Positions 34,095 through 45,410 of a stretch of DNA of 57,406 bases are shown piece by piece. The notes beneath the pieces were generated by a model, which searched no databases, had not been told where the DNA came from, and was given only the letters and a program-made list of their open reading frames with translations. Within the stretch, counting starts at the first letter, position 1. Each line of letters opens with the position of its first letter. The position numbers and the translations under genes are program-made. The DNA is from Rhodanobacteraceae bacterium (lineage in GTDB: Bacteria; Pseudomonadota; Gammaproteobacteria; Xanthomonadales; Rhodanobacteraceae): the NCBI GenBank assembly GCA_021325475.1, contig JAJPHA010000059.1, positions 1-57,406 of the forward strand. Reading direction: 5' to 3'.

Positions 34095-37000
34095 TCAGTC
34101 GCGCTCGAACGGCAGGCGGAACGCCTCGCCGTTCTGGTGCGCGCCGGCACCGGCCGCATCCGGCGGGGCGCCGGCCGGCACCTGGATGGCGTCGCGTCCG
34201 GCGGCCTTGAGCGCTGCGTTGGCCTTGGCGAGATCGGTCTGCTCGAAGCGGGCGAATTCGCCGGCGACGTCGTCGGTCTCGCGCTTGAGCACGTCGATGC
34301 GCGCGAGCTGGTACTCGCCCGGCCGGCCGCCGTAGGAAGCGATCGCGCCGTACAGTTGATCGGCGTACTCGCGCAGACGCTCCTCGCCGGTGATCGCGCC
34401 GCCTTCCTTGGTGGCGACGATCTTCCTGCGGATCGCATCGGCCTGCCCGCTGAGCTCGGCGAGCTCCTGGCGCAGCGCGTCGTGCTCGCCGAGCTTCGCC
34501 GCCGTGGCGTCGGCCTGCGTGCGCACGGCGTTGATCTTGTGGACGAGGTCGCTCATCTCGCCGAACAGGTCGCGCACGCGCAGCAGCGCGGCGTATTGCG
34601 CCTCGCGGTCGGCCGCGGTGTAGGCGGCGCGGCGGTCGAGACCGACCTCGAGCCTGGTTTGGTAGACGTCCTTGCCCTTGGTCATGCGCACGGTGTAGGT
34701 GCCGGGCGGCACCAGCGGTCCCTGCGTGGAGTTGAATGCCACCTGCGCGGCCGGCGGCACACGCGGCGGTTTGGCGCGCATCGACCAGTAGACGTGGTTG
34801 ATGCCGCGCCGCACGCTCGCCGGGATCGTGTCGACGAGGTTGCCCTTGGCGTCCAGCACCTCGATCTTGAGCTTGCCGAACAGGTGCCGCGACTTCTGGT
34901 AATAGGCGATGTCGGCGCCGTTCTTCGGATTCGGTCCGGAGAACGCGGCGTCGCCTTCCGGCCAGCCGCCGATGCCGTCGATGCGCTGCTGGATCGGCTT
35001 GACCGGCAGGAACGCGGCCTCGCTCGCCAGCGTCTTCGCGTCGAGCGCGCGCAGCGGGGTGAGGTCGTCGATGATCCAGATGCCGCGGCCGTGGGTGGCC
35101 AGCACCAGCGAGGCGTCGCGCGCCTGCACGGCGACGTCGCGCACCGCCACGGCGGGGAAGTTGCCGCCCTTGAACTGGGCGAAGCTGGCGCCGCCGTCGA
35201 TCGAGATCCACAGGCCGAACTCGGTGCCGGCGTAGAGCAGGTCGGGTCGGACCGGATCTTCCTTGATCACGTGCACGTAGCCGCGCAGGCCCTTGGTTTC
35301 CTTCGGCGTCACCAGCGCGGTCCAGGTCTTGCCGAAATCCGTGGTCTTGTAGATGTACGGCGCCATGTCGCCGAAGCTGTGGCGGTCGAAGGCGACGTAG
35401 GCGGTGCCGGCAGCGAAGTTGCCGGCCTGCACCCACGACACCCAGGAGTGTTCGGGCACGCCGTGGACGTTCTTGACGAGGTTGCTCCAGCTCTTGCCGC
35501 CGTCGCGGGTGAGTTGGAGATTGCCGTCGTCGGTGCCGACCCAGATCAGGCCGGCCTGTTTCGGCGATTCGCTGATCGAGTAGATCGTGGTGTGCGTCTC
35601 GGCCGCGGAGTTGTCCACGGTCACGCCGCCGGATTCCTCCTGCTTCTGCTTGTCCGGATCGTTGGTGGTGAGATCCGGCGAGATGCGCTCCCAGCTCTGG
35701 CCGTGATCGCGGGTGCGGAACAGGAACTGCGCGCCGAGATACAGCGTGCCCTTCTCGTGCGGCGACAGCGCCATCGGCGTGTTCCAGTTCCAGCGCAGCT
35801 TCTCGTGATAGCCCGCCTGCGGCTTGATCTCGCGGCCCTCGTGGGTGAGCCGGTTGACGCGGGTGATCTCGCCGCCCTGGGTCTCGGCGTAGAGATAGGC
35901 CGGATCGGCCGGATCGGAAAACATCCAGAAGCCGTCGCCGCCGCACACGTTCTCCCAGCGGCCGTTGCCGATGCCGCCCGGATATTCGCTGTCGCCCACC
36001 CAGCAGGCATTGTCCTGCAGGCCGCCGTAGACGTGATACGGATCGGCGTCGTCGACGCTGACGTGATAGAACTGTGACACCGGCAGGTTGTTCTGCTTCC
36101 ACCACTTGTTGCCGCCGTCGTAGGACTGCCACAGGCCGCCGTCGTCGCCGGTGATCACGTGCTGGGTGTTGGACGGATCGATCCAGATCACGTGATGATC
36201 GCCGTGCGTGCCGCCGCCGACGTTGGCGAAGCTCTTGCCGCCGTCGAGGCTCATGATCAGATTGAGATCCGGCTTGAACAGCCGGTCGGGATTGTGCGGA
36301 TCGACGATCAGGTTGGCGAAGTAGAACGGCCGCCACACCATCATCTGGCTCTTGTCGCGCTTGTCCCAGGTCTTGCCGCCATCGTCGGAGCGGAACAGCG
36401 CCGAGTCGGTCGATTCGACGAAGGCGTAGACGATGTTGGCATCCGACGGCGCCACCGCCACGGCGATGCGGCCATAGGGCTTCTTCGGGAAGCCCCGGTT
36501 CGCGGCCTCGGTGATCTCGGTCCAGGTCTTGCCGCCGTCGGCGGAGCGGAACAGGCCGCTGGCGGACGGTGCGGTCGGCGAGTCGCCGCCGGAGCGGAAG
36601 GTCCAGCCCTTGCGGCGGAAATCCCACAGCGCGGCGAAGATCACGTCGGGATTCTTCGGGTCGAGACTGATCGAGGCGCAGCCGGTGGAGAGGTTCGCGC
36701 CCTTCAGCACCAGCTTCCAGCTCTTGCCGCCGTCCTCGGTCTTGTACAGGCCGCGGTCGGCCGAGTCGCTCCACAGCCTGCCCGGCACGCAGGCATACAC
36801 CGTGTCGCTGGCGCGCGGATCGACCAGGATCTTGGTGATGCGCTCGGAATTCGGCAGGCCGACGTTGGTGAAGCTGGCGCCGCCGTCGGTGGATTTGTAG
36901 ATGCCGTCGCCGATCGAGGTGGAATTGCGCGTCCAGCCCTCGCCGGTGCCGACCCACACGGTCTGCGGGTTCGACGGATCGATCGCGATCGCGCCGATCG

Positions 37001-37313
37001 ACTGCACCGGCTGCTTGTCGAACACCGGCTTGAACGTGGTGCCGCCGTCCTCGGATTTCCACACGCCGCCCGAGGCGGCGCCGACGTACAGCAGCGTCTT
37101 GCCGTCCTTGCCGGCCACGGCGTCGAGCGCGGCGATGCGCCCGCTCATCATCGCCGAGCCGATGTTGCGGATGCCGAGTCCCGAGATCACGCCGGAATCG
37201 AAGCGCGCGGCCGATTTCGTCGGCGCGCTCTCGGCGGCCAGTCCGGTGCCGGCGGTGGCGAGCAGCGCCGGCAGCAGCAGCGCGATGCGGGAATGCTGGA
37301 AGGTGCGGTTCAT
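34095..37313 (-). CDS. Large secreted BNR/sortilin-type beta-propeller protein
   Basis: A 1072-residue exported protein. Signal peptide MNRTFQHSRIALLLPALLAT..., cut near GLA-AE. About residues 40-800 are WD40/YVTN/BNR-type repeats with recurring Asp-box-like SxDxGKTW motifs (for example STDGGASFTNVG, SADGGKTWTEI, SDDGGKTWDKR), forming one or two large propellers as in VPS10/sortilin-like glycosidase-related proteins. The C-terminal 250 residues are helical (LREYADQLYGAIASYGG). ATG 37313 has GAGGAG 6 nt upstream. Its substrate (glycan or peptide) is unknown. Probably co-transcribed with the LolA-like gene 14 nt upstream. Confidence 0.9.
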   Translation of the reverse strand: MNRTFQHSRIALLLPALLATAGTGLAAESAPTKSAARFDSGVISGLGIRNIGSAMMSGRIAALDAVAGKDGKTLLYVGAASGGVWKSEDGGTTFKPVFDKQPVQSIGAIAIDPSNPQTVWVGTGEGWTRNSTSIGDGIYKSTDGGASFTNVGLPNSERITKILVDPRASDTVYACVPGRLWSDSADRGLYKTEDGGKSWKLVLKGANLSTGCASISLDPKNPDVIFAALWDFRRKGWTFRSGGDSPTAPSASGLFRSADGGKTWTEITEAANRGFPKKPYGRIAVAVAPSDANIVYAFVESTDSALFRSDDGGKTWDKRDKSQMMVWRPFYFANLIVDPHNPDRLFKPDLNLIMSLDGGKSFANVGGGTHGDHHVIWIDPSNTQHVITGDDGGLWQSYDGGNKWWKQNNLPVSQFYHVSVDDADPYHVYGGLQDNACWVGDSEYPGGIGNGRWENVCGGDGFWMFSDPADPAYLYAETQGGEITRVNRLTHEGREIKPQAGYHEKLRWNWNTPMALSPHEKGTLYLGAQFLFRTRDHGQSWERISPDLTTNDPDKQKQEESGGVTVDNSAAETHTTIYSISESPKQAGLIWVGTDDGNLQLTRDGGKSWSNLVKNVHGVPEHSWVSWVQAGNFAAGTAYVAFDRHSFGDMAPYIYKTTDFGKTWTALVTPKETKGLRGYVHVIKEDPVRPDLLYAGTEFGLWISIDGGASFAQFKGGNFPAVAVRDVAVQARDASLVLATHGRGIWIIDDLTPLRALDAKTLASEAAFLPVKPIQQRIDGIGGWPEGDAAFSGPNPKNGADIAYYQKSRHLFGKLKIEVLDAKGNLVDTIPASVRRGINHVYWSMRAKPPRVPPAAQVAFNSTQGPLVPPGTYTVRMTKGKDVYQTRLEVGLDRRAAYTAADREAQYAALLRVRDLFGEMSDLVHKINAVRTQADATAAKLGEHDALRQELAELSGQADAIRRKIVATKEGGAITGEERLREYADQLYGAIASYGGRPGEYQLARIDVLKRETDDVAGEFARFEQTDLAKANAALKAAGRDAIQVPAGAPPDAAGAGAHQNGEAFRLPFERD

Positions 37314-37327
37314 GTCGGTCTCCTCGC

Positions 37328-38074
37328 TCACTTGGCGCCGCCGGCGGCGGGGAAGGCGAACAGCGCGTCGGCGAGCGCCACGTTCGCTTCGGCCTTGTCG
37401 ATGGTGATCTGCGACTCGCCGCCATCGTCCTTGCTGCGGCTGACGATGGAGAACGGGAAGTACACGCCGGCGACCTGCTCGTAGTCGCCATAGTCGGTGG
37501 TGTCCTCGGCCTCGGTGCCGCGCACCTTGCGGTGGGTCACGGTGCGGATTTCGAGATAGTGATCCGGATCGAGGTAGACGTACTCGATGTCGCCGTTCTT
37601 GAGCGTGACCTTGAGCTTGTGCGCCTCGGTGCCGTCGACGTCCTCGGTGCCGAGATACTCGACCGTGCTGCCCTTGGCGCGGTAATCGACCAGCGCGCCG
37701 CTCAGCCAGGCCTGATCGGCCAGTTCCCTGGCGTCGTCGGCGGTCATGCGTTCGGGATCCTTGCGTCCCTGGAACGGCGAGATGCGCCAGGCGTCCTTGC
37801 CGTCCCAGGCCGTCACCTGGGTCAGGCCCTGCACCGAGGCCTCGGTGCGCACCGCATCCGGCGCCTTGCGGTATTGCAGATAGCCGAGATCGAGGGTACC
37901 GAAGCGGCCGCTGTAACGCAGTTGGCCCTCGAACTTCAGGCTCTTGATCGCGGCGATCTTGTCGGCGCCGCCGCGTGCCGCGACGTTCTTCGCGATCAGT
38001 TCATCGACGCTCGCGGCGTGGGCGCTCACGCCGGCGAGACCCAGCAGGACGAGTACAACCGACTTCGTGCGCAT
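37328..38074 (-). CDS. Periplasmic LolA/LppX-fold outer-membrane lipoprotein-sorting-like protein
   Basis: A 248-residue exported protein: signal MRTKSVVLVLLGLAGVSAHA, cut after AHA. The mature protein begins VDELIAKNVAARGGADKIAA and continues as a half-barrel with WDGKDAWRISPFQGRKDPERM, DYRAKGSTVEYLGTEDVDG and EYVYLDPDHYLEIRTVTHRK, the pattern of the LolA-like superfamily. It probably binds a lipid or lipoprotein. It lies directly before the BNR protein gene, so a shared envelope role is likely. No Cys lipobox is seen. Confidence 0.85.
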   Translation of the reverse strand: MRTKSVVLVLLGLAGVSAHAASVDELIAKNVAARGGADKIAAIKSLKFEGQLRYSGRFGTLDLGYLQYRKAPDAVRTEASVQGLTQVTAWDGKDAWRISPFQGRKDPERMTADDARELADQAWLSGALVDYRAKGSTVEYLGTEDVDGTEAHKLKVTLKNGDIEYVYLDPDHYLEIRTVTHRKVRGTEAEDTTDYGDYEQVAGVYFPFSIVSRSKDDGGESQITIDKAEANVALADALFAFPAAGGAK

Positions 38075-38240
38075 GGACGGCTCCTGGTTCGGACGGTGTC
38101 GTGCCGGAGCGCGAGCTTACTCGTTCGCGCCGGGCGGGGGATAGGGCTAAAGTCATGCTCCGCCCCGCTGCGCTTGCGCAATAATGCCCGGACCGGGCGG
38201 GGTCCCGACCCGTCCGCCTCGATCGCGAAAGGAGGCCGCC

Positions 38241-38834
38241 ATGAACTTCCTCAAGACGCTCGTCCTGCTCGTCGCGCTCGCGCTGGTCGGCGCTGCGGCG
38301 TTCGTCGCCGCGGGCGTGTATCCGATCGGCGCCGACGTGCCGCATTGGCCGCTCACCGAACGCGCGCTGGCGCTCCTGCGCAGCCGCGCCATCGAAACCC
38401 AGGCGCGCGGCATCGCCGTGCCGAATCTGGACGATCCGAAACTTCTCGCCGAGGGCGCCGAACACTACGCCGCGATGTGCACCGGCTGCCATCTCGCGCC
38501 CGGCATGACGGACTCCGAATTGCGCGCCGGCCTGTACCCGCAGCCGCCGAACTTCAGCGCACCCGGCAGCCGGATCGATCCGGCGCAGGCGTTCTGGGTG
38601 ATCAAGCACGGCGTGAAACTCACTGCGATGCCGGCCTGGGGCAAGACCCACGGCGACGAGGCGATCTGGGGCCTGGTCGCATTCCTGCGCCGGTTGCCGC
38701 AGATGACCCCCGAGCAATACCAGCAGGCGACGAGCGCCGCCGGCGCGCACGAACATCATCACCACGATCACGACGACCACGACGAGGCCGCGGGCGGCGA
38801 ACCCCACGACGCCGACGCGGATCACGGCCACTGA
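38241..38834 (+). CDS. Periplasmic cytochrome c with His-rich C-terminal tail
   Basis: A 197-residue membrane-anchored c-type cytochrome: N-terminal helix (LKTLVLLVALALVGAAAFVA), one haem site CTGCH near residue 88 (AAMCTGCHLAPGMT), and an axial Met candidate in TAMPAWGKTH. The last 30 residues are dominated by His, Asp and Glu (AHEHHHHDHDDHDE), a likely metal-binding tail. A very strong AAAGGAGG precedes the ATG. The next gene on the strand is a copper ATPase, so the tail may handle copper (inference). Confidence 0.9.
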   Translation: MNFLKTLVLLVALALVGAAAFVAAGVYPIGADVPHWPLTERALALLRSRAIETQARGIAVPNLDDPKLLAEGAEHYAAMCTGCHLAPGMTDSELRAGLYPQPPNFSAPGSRIDPAQAFWVIKHGVKLTAMPAWGKTHGDEAIWGLVAFLRRLPQMTPEQYQQATSAAGAHEHHHHDHDDHDEAAGGEPHDADADHGH

Positions 38835-38859
38835 AGCCACGCCGCGTCGGCCGGGACGC

Positions 38860-38873
38860 TTGATCCCGATCAA
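38860..38873 (+). promoter_or_regulatory. FNR/Anr-type box before the copper ATPase gene
   Basis: TTGATCCCGATCAA, a perfect palindromic match to TTGAT-N4-ATCAA. A -10-like TGCGAT (38895-38900) lies 21 bp beyond it, and ATG 38907 is 6 nt after that. Confidence 0.8.
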
Positions 38874-38906
38874 GCGCGCAGGCGCGGAATGCGCTGCGAT
38901 GGGCGC

Positions 38907-41060
<2,154 letters not shown>

Positions 41061-41066
41061 GTCCGC

Positions 41067-41768
41067 TCAGCCCGGAGTCAGCGCCGCGGGCTCGGAGCGG
41101 AGGCGGCCATCCACGATGGTGAGAATCCGGTCCGCGGTCTGGGCGAAGCGCGCGTCGTGGGTGATCACCGCCACCGCGCGGTCGCGCCGGTGGGCGAGGT
41201 CGCGGATGATGGTCTGCACCAGCGCACTCGAGGCGGTGTCGAGATTGCCGGTCGGCTCGTCGGCGAGGATCAGTGTCGGGTCGTTGGCGAGCGCGCGGGC
41301 GATGGCGACGCGCTGGCTCTGGCCGCCGGACAACTGCTTCGGCAGTTTGTGCGCCTGCTCGGCCAGACCGAGGCCGGCGAGCAGCTCCTCCGCATGGTGT
41401 CGCGCCGCCGCCGGAGCGAGGCGGCCGAGCCGCTCGATCGGCAGCAGCACATTCTCGAGCGCCGAGAATTCCGGCAGCAGGAAGTGCGACTGGAACACGA
41501 AGCCGATCTCGCCGAGCCGCGCCGCCGCGATGCGTTCCTCGTCGAAGGCCGAGGTGTCGACACCGTTCAGCCAGATGCGCCCGCTGCTCGGTACATCGAG
41601 CAGGCCCATGAGATAGAGCAGCGACGACTTGCCCGATCCCGACGGCCCGGTGATGGCCACGCACTCGCCGCGCCGGATTTCCAGGCTGACATCCTCGACC
41701 AGCGTCACCGGCACTTCCGCGGCGAGGCGGCGGGTGACGTGCTCGACCCGGATCGCCGCCGCGTTCAT
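41067..41768 (-). CDS. ABC transporter ATP-binding protein, LolD/MacB/DevA type
   Basis: A 233-residue ABC ATPase. Walker A GPSGSGKSS, Q-loop VFQSHFLLPEF, signature LSGGQSQRVAIARAL, Walker B LILADEPTGNLD and His switch ITHD. The LLPEF and EPTGNLD context is that of the LolD/MacB family, which powers FtsX-like permeases. Its ATG overlaps the permease stop (ATGA), so the three-gene HlyD-permease-ATPase set is translationally coupled. Confidence 0.95.
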   Translation of the reverse strand: MNAAAIRVEHVTRRLAAEVPVTLVEDVSLEIRRGECVAITGPSGSGKSSLLYLMGLLDVPSSGRIWLNGVDTSAFDEERIAAARLGEIGFVFQSHFLLPEFSALENVLLPIERLGRLAPAAARHHAEELLAGLGLAEQAHKLPKQLSGGQSQRVAIARALANDPTLILADEPTGNLDTASSALVQTIIRDLAHRRDRAVAVITHDARFAQTADRILTIVDGRLRSEPAALTPG

Positions 41769-43012
41769 GTGCCGCCGCGCAGGATGTCCACCGGATCCAC
41801 GCGCGCGGCCTTGCGAGCCGGCAGCAGCGCGGCGATTGTCGCCGCGGCGAGCGCGACCGCCGCGGCGAGCGCGAACTGCGCGATGCCCCAATCGATCGCC
41901 ATGTGGACGGTGTCGGTGCTGCCGGGAAACTTGAAGCGGATTTGCATCAGGCCGGCCATCAGCACGCTGCCGAGGGCGAGACCGAACACGTCGCCGATGA
42001 GGCCGAGCAGCACGCCCTGCACCAGGAACATGCGCTCGACGTCGCGCGCGCGAAAGCCCATGGACTTGAGAATGGCGATGTCGCGCTGCTTTTCCAGGAC
42101 CACGGTCGAGATGACGTTGTAGATGCCGAACGCGGCCACGACCAGCACCGCGCCGACCACCGTGTACATGATGATGCGGCGGATCAGCAGCGTGTTCATC
42201 AGGTCCTCGGACTGCTCCTGCCAGGACACGCTCTTGTAGCCGATGTGGCTCTCGATGCGCGCGGCGAAGCTCCGCGCCGTCTCGGGATCGTCCAGCTTGA
42301 CGACGATGCTGTTCGTGCGGTTCGGCCGGTCGAGCAGCGCCTGTGCGCGCTTCAGCGCCACGAACGCCTGGCCGCCATCGATGCTGGCGCGGCCGGTGTG
42401 GAACAGGCCGACGATCTTGAACGTGCGCGCCTGGCCGGTGGTGGTCGCCACGCTGAGGTTGCCGTCGAGCCGCAGCGACATTACCCGCGCCAGCTCGTCG
42501 CCGATCAGGATGCCGTTCGGATTGGCGATGAGGTCGGCGAGCGAGCCCTGCACCATGTACTGGTCGATGGTCGAGACGCTGCGGTACTCCGCCGGCACCA
42601 CGCCGTTGAGGGCGATGGCGACATCCTTGCCGGCGAACGTCACCAGCGCCTGACCGATCAGCAGCGCCGAGGCGCGCAGACCCGGCTGCGCACGCAGATA
42701 GGCGAGCACCTGTGGGTAGCCGCGCACGCCGCGCGTCTCGGTCTGTGGCTTGACCCGGCTCACCTCGACCGCGCCGTGCGGGTAGCGCACGCTCGCCGGC
42801 TGCACGCTGGCGTTGCGGAACTCGTCGCTGATGGTGATGTGCGGGGCGTTGTCGACCAGGCGTCGCAGGAAATCCTTCTCCGAGCCCCGCATCATCGCCG
42901 AGATCGACAGGAAGAACGCCACGCCGAGCACGATACCGAGGAGCGACACGAGACTCTGCCGCCTGCGCGCGAGCAGATGCCGCACCGCCACCGACGCGGC
43001 GAGGCGGATCAT
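41765..43012 (-). CDS. FtsX/MacB-type ABC permease, DevC-like
   Basis: A 415-residue permease with the expected four helices: one near the N-terminus (VSLLGIVLGVAFFLSISAMM), a large periplasmic domain (about 45-290), and three near the C-terminus (YTVVGAVLVVAAFGIYNVIS ..., LGLIGDVFGLALGSVLMAGL). Motifs LEKQRDIAILKSMGF and ARKAARVDPVDILRGG are typical of FtsX-type mechanotransmission permeases. It overlaps both neighbours by 4 bp. With HlyD and LolD-like partners it forms a DevBCA/MacAB-style exporter that probably works with a TolC protein encoded elsewhere. Confidence 0.94.
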   Translation of the reverse strand: MIRLAASVAVRHLLARRRQSLVSLLGIVLGVAFFLSISAMMRGSEKDFLRRLVDNAPHITISDEFRNASVQPASVRYPHGAVEVSRVKPQTETRGVRGYPQVLAYLRAQPGLRASALLIGQALVTFAGKDVAIALNGVVPAEYRSVSTIDQYMVQGSLADLIANPNGILIGDELARVMSLRLDGNLSVATTTGQARTFKIVGLFHTGRASIDGGQAFVALKRAQALLDRPNRTNSIVVKLDDPETARSFAARIESHIGYKSVSWQEQSEDLMNTLLIRRIIMYTVVGAVLVVAAFGIYNVISTVVLEKQRDIAILKSMGFRARDVERMFLVQGVLLGLIGDVFGLALGSVLMAGLMQIRFKFPGSTDTVHMAIDWGIAQFALAAAVALAAATIAALLPARKAARVDPVDILRGGT

Positions 43013-44028
43013 GGCGGCGCCGGTGCGGGCACGGCGCGCACCGCCTCGCCCTCGCGTAGCGACGCATCTGCCGCTGCGACCACCCAATCGTCCTCGGCCA
43101 CACCGGCGAGGATCTCGACTGCCTCCGCACCCTTCGCTCCGATCGCGACCGGCCGCGCCTCGAGGCGGCCGTCGCGCACGCGGAACACGCGATCGGCCTC
43201 GATCGCGCCCGGCGGCAGCAGCAGCGCGTGTTCGTCCTTGCGGACGACGATGTTGGTTTCCGCGGTCATGCCGATGCGCAGCGGCGTGGTCTCGGCCAGG
43301 CCGATGCGCACGCGGTAGCTGCGCGCCACCGGATCGCCTTTCGGCGTGATGCGCTGCACGACGCCGCGGAACACGCGGCCGGGGAAGGCATCCGCGCGGA
43401 TCAGCACTTCCTGGCCCGTCTGCACGCGGGCGATGTCCTCCTCGTCCACCTCCGCGGAGACGCGCGGCGGCGAATCGACCGCGATCCAGAACACCGCCTG
43501 GTTCACCGGAATCAACTGGCCGATCTCGCCATCGCGATGGATGACCACGCCATCGGCCGGCGCGACGAGACGGAGGAACGCCACCTCCGCCGCGGCGCGG
43601 GCGCTGGCCGCGCGTGCCGCCTGCCAGTCCGAACGCGCATGGTCGTAGATCGACTGCGCGATCAATCCGCGCTGCACCAACGTCGCACTGCGCTCGTAGT
43701 CGCGCCGTGTCGATGCCTCCTGTGAGCGCAGTTGCGCCAACGCCTGCGCGAGATCCTGGTCCTCCAGTCGGGCGAGCACTTCGCCTTTCGTCACCGTCTG
43801 GCCTTCGTCGGCATCCAGTTCCGCCAGGCGCGCGGCGCTGCGCGGCGCGATCGGCAGCATGATCGTCGCCTCCACCGTGCCGGTGGCGTACACCGCCTGC
43901 ACTGCCGGACCACGCGTCGGCCGCACTACCACGACACGCGGCGGCTGCCACCACCACAGGCCGACAGCGCCGCTCGCGAGCACGGCGGCGGCGACGAACC
44001 AGCGGAAACGATGAGGCGACGAGCTCAC
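43009..44028 (-). CDS. HlyD/MacA-type periplasmic adaptor
   Basis: A 339-residue membrane-fusion protein. One N-terminal helix (FVAAAVLASGAVGLWWW), barrel-sandwich halves PRSAARLAELDADEGQTVTK and LVAPADGVVIHRDGEIGQL around a helical hairpin, and a beta-barrel (RVSAEVDEEDIARVQTGQEV). The start is GTG 44028. An FNR-type box at 44085-44098 lies 57-70 nt upstream on this strand, placing the exporter in the putative oxygen-responsive set. Substrate unknown. Confidence 0.93.
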   Translation of the reverse strand: MSSSPHRFRWFVAAAVLASGAVGLWWWQPPRVVVVRPTRGPAVQAVYATGTVEATIMLPIAPRSAARLAELDADEGQTVTKGEVLARLEDQDLAQALAQLRSQEASTRRDYERSATLVQRGLIAQSIYDHARSDWQAARAASARAAAEVAFLRLVAPADGVVIHRDGEIGQLIPVNQAVFWIAVDSPPRVSAEVDEEDIARVQTGQEVLIRADAFPGRVFRGVVQRITPKGDPVARSYRVRIGLAETTPLRIGMTAETNIVVRKDEHALLLPPGAIEADRVFRVRDGRLEARPVAIGAKGAEAVEILAGVAEDDWVVAAADASLREGEAVRAVPAPAPP

Positions 44029-44084
44029 GGCGGACGATCGGCGGGACGACGCAGGTACCGTGCCACGCGCCGGCAGCGCGCCGC

Positions 44085-44098
44085 TTGATCGAGGTCAA
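44085..44098 (-). promoter_or_regulatory. FNR/Anr-type box before the HlyD-permease-ATPase operon
   Basis: TTGATCGAGGTCAA. Its -10 is less clear than at the other boxes: TACCTG is 27 bp downstream on the minus strand, with nothing convincing at 20-22 bp. The IS element begins 16 bp beyond it. Confidence 0.65.
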
Positions 44099-44178
44099 GC
44101 GCCACGCGCGGCGGGTAGTGGTCTAGTTTGAAATCTTTGATGCTTGAGCGTTCAAACATGCGCCTGCATACTGTGCGC

Positions 44179-44415
44179 ATGGCCAAACATCCCAAGCGCC
44201 CGCGTGACACGAACCAGCTCGCGCACGTCATCGCCCAGCTTGCCACGGGTGAGCTGGCAGACGTCAAGACCGAGGACGGCAAAGACCCGGCAGCCGTAGC
44301 GCTGGGTCGCAAGGGCGGACTCAAGGGCGGGAAGGCGCGGGCGGAAAAGCTATCCGCCGCGAAGCGCAGAGCCATTGCCAAGAAAGCAGCCGCCAGTCGC
44401 TGGGCTAAAAAATGA
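44179..44415 (+). CDS. Small basic passenger protein, histone-H1-like
   Basis: A 78-residue protein: MAKHPKRPRDTNQLAHVIAQ, then a Gly/Lys segment GRKGGLKGGKARAEKLS and an Ala/Lys-rich end (AAKRRAIAKKAAASRW). This type of small Lys/Ala-rich protein is widely annotated as hypothetical or histone-like and I recall it near such transposases. TTGAGC (44144-44149), 17 bp, CATACT (44167-44172) lie before the ATG with only 6 nt to spare, predicting a leaderless mRNA. Function unknown; nucleic-acid binding is plausible from charge. Confidence 0.75.
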   Translation: MAKHPKRPRDTNQLAHVIAQLATGELADVKTEDGKDPAAVALGRKGGLKGGKARAEKLSAAKRRAIAKKAAASRWAKK

Positions 44416-44445
44416 ACGAAAGTCTTTTGTTGGCGAAAATAGGGC

Positions 44446-44483
44446 TTGACAAGTCACCATTTCGGCCTATCATTTTGATAGGC
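44446..44483 (+). promoter_or_regulatory. Promoter with palindromic operator for the DUF4258/XRE pair
   Basis: TTGACA (44446-44451), 16 bp, TATCAT (44468-44473). A perfect inverted repeat GCCTATCA-TTT-TGATAGGC (44465-44483) covers the -10, as expected for autorepression by the XRE antitoxin. Confidence 0.8.
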
Positions 44484-44503
44484 GCGAAACGGAAATCCCC
44501 CTG

Positions 44504-44833
44504 ATGTCCGAGCCTTCCACTGTGACGAAGCTACGTCTTACGTCATCTATCGCAGAACAACGTATCCATGAAGTCGCGAAGGAAACTTCGCGAGTCGCGT
44601 TGACCACTCATGCGAAAGAGCGGATGGCAGAACGAGAGATCAGTGTCCGCGAACTCTATGAAATTTTGAGATGTGGACAAGTCGAAGAGTCCCCTACTGA
44701 AACGAAAGGGGGTGAATGGAAATGCAAAATCACACTGAAATTGAGAGGCAGAAGGAAAGCGGGCGTCGTCGTGGCGCTGCCGCAAAAGGGCAAGATGGTC
44801 GTAATCACGGTGGAGTGGGAAGACGGCAAATGA
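44504..44833 (+). CDS. DUF4258 protein, probable toxin of an IS-borne TA pair
   Basis: A 109-residue protein. The middle, LTTHAKERMAEREISVRELYEILRCG, starts with the HAxxRMxER motif of DUF4258, related to RelE/MqsR-like RNases. Strands GEWKCKITLKLRGRRKAGVV and KGKMVVITVEW complete the fold. It overlaps the following XRE gene as ATGA. The order, overlap and operator suggest a MqsRA-like TA module. The toxin role is inferred, not shown. Confidence 0.8.
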   Translation: MSEPSTVTKLRLTSSIAEQRIHEVAKETSRVALTTHAKERMAEREISVRELYEILRCGQVEESPTETKGGEWKCKITLKLRGRRKAGVVVALPQKGKMVVITVEWEDGK

Positions 44834-45321
44834 ACCAAAACATTTACCGGCTGAAGGGCGAATGCGACCAAGAGCCATATCACTACACTGAGTGCGGTCT
44901 GGATGACGTGTACTTGGTGAGTGGCTATGAATGCGAGACAACTGAGTATGGGGAAACCGTAAGCATCAAAAAAGCTGATGAGCTGCATGCGGCGATTGGC
45001 TTTTATCTTGCGACCGAAGAGAAGACTCTAACGGGCAAAGAGCTGCGATTCCTAAGGAAGGAAATGGGCCTTACCCAAGCAGAGCTGGGTCAGTATGTGG
45101 GTCTAGATGCGCAAACAGTTGCGCGTTGGGAAAAGGATCAATATCCGATTACCTCTGCGGCTGACATTGTGGTGAGACTGCTCTACTTGGAGCATATCGG
45201 CAGGCTGCCGGATAATCTCAGGGAACTGTTGACCAAGCTGGAAGAGCAAGACGCGCCACGAGAAGAAACGATGCTGTTTGAGAAGAAGAATGGAAATTGG
45301 AGGCCGCGACCGGTGGCGTGA
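44830..45321 (+). CDS. XRE-family regulator, MqsA-like antitoxin
   Basis: A 163-residue protein. The N-terminal 65 residues (YRLKGECDQEPYHYTECGLD) replace the zinc-ribbon of MqsA. An HTH domain follows (ELRFLRKEMGLTQAELGQYV, GLDAQTVARWEKDQ, about residues 70-110) and a C-terminal helical tail. ATG 44830 overlaps the DUF4258 stop; a longer upstream reading would lie inside that gene. It probably binds the palindrome at 44465-44483. A terminator follows 27 nt after the stop. Confidence 0.85.
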   Translation: MNQNIYRLKGECDQEPYHYTECGLDDVYLVSGYECETTEYGETVSIKKADELHAAIGFYLATEEKTLTGKELRFLRKEMGLTQAELGQYVGLDAQTVARWEKDQYPITSAADIVVRLLYLEHIGRLPDNLRELLTKLEEQDAPREETMLFEKKNGNWRPRPVA

Positions 45322-45347
45322 TCTGGTCTCGCTACGTTAACAAGATA

Positions 45348-45370
45348 GGGCGGAGCGATCCGCCCTTTTT
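45348..45370 (+). terminator. Rho-independent terminator inside the IS element
   Basis: GGGCGGA (45348-45354), loop GCGA, TCCGCCC (45359-45365), TTTTT. It ends the DUF4258/XRE transcript before the transposase promoter. Confidence 0.93.
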
Positions 45371-45410
45371 ATTGTTGGCTATCCTTAAGCGGTCAAGTAT
45401 AATGTTCATT